A DNA stretch of 17,274 nt from Thermococci archaeon (GTDB taxonomy: Archaea; Methanobacteriota_B; Thermococci; Thermococcales; Thermococcaceae), in the NCBI GenBank assembly GCA_003663525.1, contig QMUF01000016.1:1-17274 (forward strand), given 5' to 3'. This document shows positions 15,072 to 17,274 of this stretch, piece after piece. The position numbers and the translations under genes were made by a program. Numbering within the stretch: the stretch's first letter is position 1; each line of letters begins with the position of its first letter. The notes under the pieces were generated by a model. That model saw nothing but the letters and a program-made list of their open reading frames with translations, was not told the origin of the DNA and ran no database searches.

Positions 15072-17274
15072 TGGAAGAGAAAGTAAGTCTATCAAGAGGG
15101 CTATCCCTGTGTCATCTTATGATGATGGGAATGGGAATGATGATTGGAGCGGGAGTTTTTGTTGCAACTGGAATTTCCATAGGGTTCGCTGGTTCTGGAG
15201 GAATTCTTGTTGCATTTGCACTGAATGGTCTTATTGCACTTTTTTCTGCAATGTCTTTTGCTGAGCTTGCCTCGGCTTTGCCCACGGCGGGTGGAGCTTA
15301 CACTTACATAGATGAAGCTTTCAAAGGCGTTGTTGGCTTTCTTTCGGGTTGGATAAACTGGTTTGCATTGATAGTAGCTGGAAGTTTATATGCAATGACG
15401 TTTGCCACTTACACTATCTTCCTTCTTAAGGAAACTCCACTCTTCTCTTTTTTCCACATTGCTCCATCTACAGCGGAAGAGATTCTCGTTATTGCTATTG
15501 CATTATTCTTTATAGCTATTAACTACAAAGGAGTTTCTGAAACAGGAGACGTGGAAAATATAATAACTATTGGTCAGATGTCAACTCTATTGTTTATAGG
15601 AATCTTTGCCATCTTCTTTACACTCTTGCATCCAGAGAGGCTTTCTCATTTCTCTGAATTCATCCCAAATGGATGGGGCAAAGTTTTGATGGCAATGGGA
15701 TTTACATATGTGGGATTTGAAGGTTATGAGGTTATAGCTCATGCCGGAGAAGAGGCCATAAATCCTAAAGAGACAATCCCAAAGGCGATTTTATACTCCG
15801 TGGTTGCAGTCACTACCACATATCTTCTCTTTGCATTTGCAGCAGTTGTGGGCATTAATGCGGATTCACTTCACATCTCAGAAACTTTTGCTGCCTTAGG
15901 TCCAATTGGGATGGGGCAGGCAATAAAAGACCTCATGCCATATGGAGGACTTTTGGTGACTTTAGCTGCGATATTCTCATCGACTTCAGCTTTAAATGCT
16001 ACGATATACTCTTCAACTCGAGTGGCTTTTGCGATGAGTAGAGACCGAAAACTGCCTTCAATCCTGTCTCGTATCCATGGAACTAGAAGAGTACCTCATT
16101 ATGCTCTTTTTGTATCTTCAATAATTCTTTTAGGGGTAACAGTTATGCTTCCAATTAAAGATGTTGCGGCGAGTGCTGATATAGTCTTTCTCTTGATATT
16201 CCTATTTGTAAATGCAGCGGCAATAAAGATACGAGTGGAAAGAGGAGATGAGTTGGACTACAGTTTTTTGATGCCATACTTCCCTTACATTCCGCTCTTT
16301 GCCATCTCCCTCCAGTTAATCCTCTCAATATGGATATTCCACGTAAGCCCTATTGCATGGGCAATAACAGGCCTTTGGATTGCAGTAGGCTTGCTCCTTT
16401 ATGTAGCTTATGGAAGGAAAGGAGAAAGAAAAGAATTTGAGAGGGAAGTAGTCTTTGAAGAGGTTTCAGAGAAAAGATACAGGGTTCTTGCAGCAATCGC
16501 AAATCCAAAAAATGCAGAGAATATTGTTGGATATGCAGAAAAAGTGGCAGAATATAAAGATGGAGAGCTCATCCTCCTAAACGTCGTCACAGTCCCAGAA
16601 CAGACACCTATTGAAGAAGCAAAGAGATTTGAACCTGAGGCATTAAAGTTGATAAGAAGTGTGAAAGATAAACTCAAAATAAAAAATGTTGAAGGGGCTG
16701 TTTATTATGCTCACAACCTCGTGAGGGGGATTTTAAGCGCTGTGAGGGATTACAAAGTAGATATACTTGTCTTGGGTTGGAAAGGTCGTCCAAGATGGAG
16801 GTATGTGCTAGGGAGTCATTTGGACAAGATAGTATGGAGCGCTCCATGCGATGTTATACTCGTGAAACCAGAGAAGGTTGAGAAAATAAGGAAGATTCTT
16901 CTTCCCTCTAATGGAGGGGTACACAGTGTAATGGCTGCCGAAATTGCGGAGATTCTCTCAAAGGCCTACAACGCTCAAGTTACAGTTTTAAATGTAAATG
17001 TAAATAATGAGGATGAGGATAGGATAAAGAGAAGGTTAAGTCATGTTTTAGAGCGCCTCTCCAGAGATAAGATTAAAATACTTGAGGGAAGGAACATTGT
17101 TGATACAGTCATAAAAGAGGCAAAAGATTACGATCTTGTGATAATTGGAGCTACTAATGAGGGTATTCTTCAAAGGCTCCTTTTTGGAGGAATTCCAGAG
17201 GAAATTGCCAGAAGGTGCAATAAGCCGGTTATACTCGTGAAGAGGGATCTTGGAATAATGTCATGGATAAATAG
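15071..17274 (+). CDS. APC-family amino-acid permease with two C-terminal universal-stress (UspA) domains, open at window end
   Basis: 734 codons from ATG 15071 with no stop before the window ends, so the C terminus is missing, probably by little. Residues 1 to about 455 are an APC-superfamily amino-acid transporter: GMMIGAGVF near residue 20 is the unwound substrate-binding helix, followed by about 12 hydrophobic segments and the GFTYVGFEGYEVI region. The C-terminal part has two UspA-like domains: the first begins near residue 475 (YRVLAAIANPKN) and ends in CDVILVK; the second begins at RKILLPSNGG, contains VIIGATNEG, and ends in NKPVILVKR. Such domains bind nucleotides and may gate transport. 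It overlaps the small upstream gene by one base (TAATG). Confidence 0.93.
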   Translation, partial: MEEKVSLSRGLSLCHLMMMGMGMMIGAGVFVATGISIGFAGSGGILVAFALNGLIALFSAMSFAELASALPTAGGAYTYIDEAFKGVVGFLSGWINWFALIVAGSLYAMTFATYTIFLLKETPLFSFFHIAPSTAEEILVIAIALFFIAINYKGVSETGDVENIITIGQMSTLLFIGIFAIFFTLLHPERLSHFSEFIPNGWGKVLMAMGFTYVGFEGYEVIAHAGEEAINPKETIPKAILYSVVAVTTTYLLFAFAAVVGINADSLHISETFAALGPIGMGQAIKDLMPYGGLLVTLAAIFSSTSALNATIYSSTRVAFAMSRDRKLPSILSRIHGTRRVPHYALFVSSIILLGVTVMLPIKDVAASADIVFLLIFLFVNAAAIKIRVERGDELDYSFLMPYFPYIPLFAISLQLILSIWIFHVSPIAWAITGLWIAVGLLLYVAYGRKGERKEFEREVVFEEVSEKRYRVLAAIANPKNAENIVGYAEKVAEYKDGELILLNVVTVPEQTPIEEAKRFEPEALKLIRSVKDKLKIKNVEGAVYYAHNLVRGILSAVRDYKVDILVLGWKGRPRWRYVLGSHLDKIVWSAPCDVILVKPEKVEKIRKILLPSNGGVHSVMAAEIAEILSKAYNAQVTVLNVNVNNEDEDRIKRRLSHVLERLSRDKIKILEGRNIVDTVIKEAKDYDLVIIGATNEGILQRLLFGGIPEEIARRCNKPVILVKRDLGIMSWIN

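Noticed and set aside
16408..16677. Minus-strand 89-codon frame inside the permease gene
   Set aside because: It is the antisense of the permease/UspA coding region, with no independent signals.

Overview
The window looks like a chromosomal segment of a hyperthermophilic euryarchaeon of the order Thermococcales (Thermococcus or a close relative). The evidence is protein content and gene signals: an ADP-forming acyl-CoA synthetase alpha subunit, [NiFe]-hydrogenase maturation genes hypE and hypF, an oxygen-independent ribonucleotide reductase, archaeal TATA/BRE promoters, GGAGGTGA-type ribosome binding sites, and a CRISPR repeat of the Thermococcales GTTTCAATAAGAC / AGAATTGAAAG type. No rRNA or tRNA gene is visible.

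Left part (1-5015): nrdD (with the first four codons of a probable nrdG at the very edge), a 525-bp gene-free gap holding a probable IS200/IS605 right-end relic, the ADP-forming acyl-CoA synthetase alpha subunit, and hypE, all on the minus strand. The nrdD and synthetase promoters share a near-identical palindrome at the predicted transcription start, which suggests one regulator for both genes.

Surface module (5119-6696): an ER-type signal peptidase I and a small secreted, beta-rich, Thr/Asn/Ser-rich protein form a minus-strand pair. A second secreted protein resembling DUF2341 is transcribed divergently. This looks like a compact secreted-filament or surface-protein cassette inserted between hypE and hypF.

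HypF to the CRISPR region (6704-14858): hypF faces a cas2 gene (copy A) across an intergenic region with two GTTnnnAAC (SurR-type) motifs in a perfect inverted repeat. Then comes a tight minus-strand operon, read from 13532 down to 9430: AAA+ ATPase, Cas4 (170 aa), membrane-anchored metallo-beta-lactamase protein, Cas1, second Cas4 (231 aa). Upstream of the ATPase lie a decayed gene, a one-spacer CRISPR remnant, a truncated copy of the hypF 5' end, a nearly perfect copy of the hypF/cas2 intergenic region, and a second cas2 (copy B). The adaptation operon is therefore flanked by direct duplications about 5.4 kb apart. No interference (effector) genes are present.

Right end (14871-17274): cas2 copy B is followed closely by a small membrane/basic peptide gene and an APC-family amino-acid permease with two C-terminal UspA domains, still open at the window edge.

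Most noteworthy: the five-gene cas adaptation operon with two Cas4 proteins, an anchored MBL enzyme and an ATPase; the flanking hypF/cas2 duplication with its non-coding part conserved better than its coding parts; the orphan mini-CRISPR; the shared nrdD/ACD operator; and the secreted-protein cassette.
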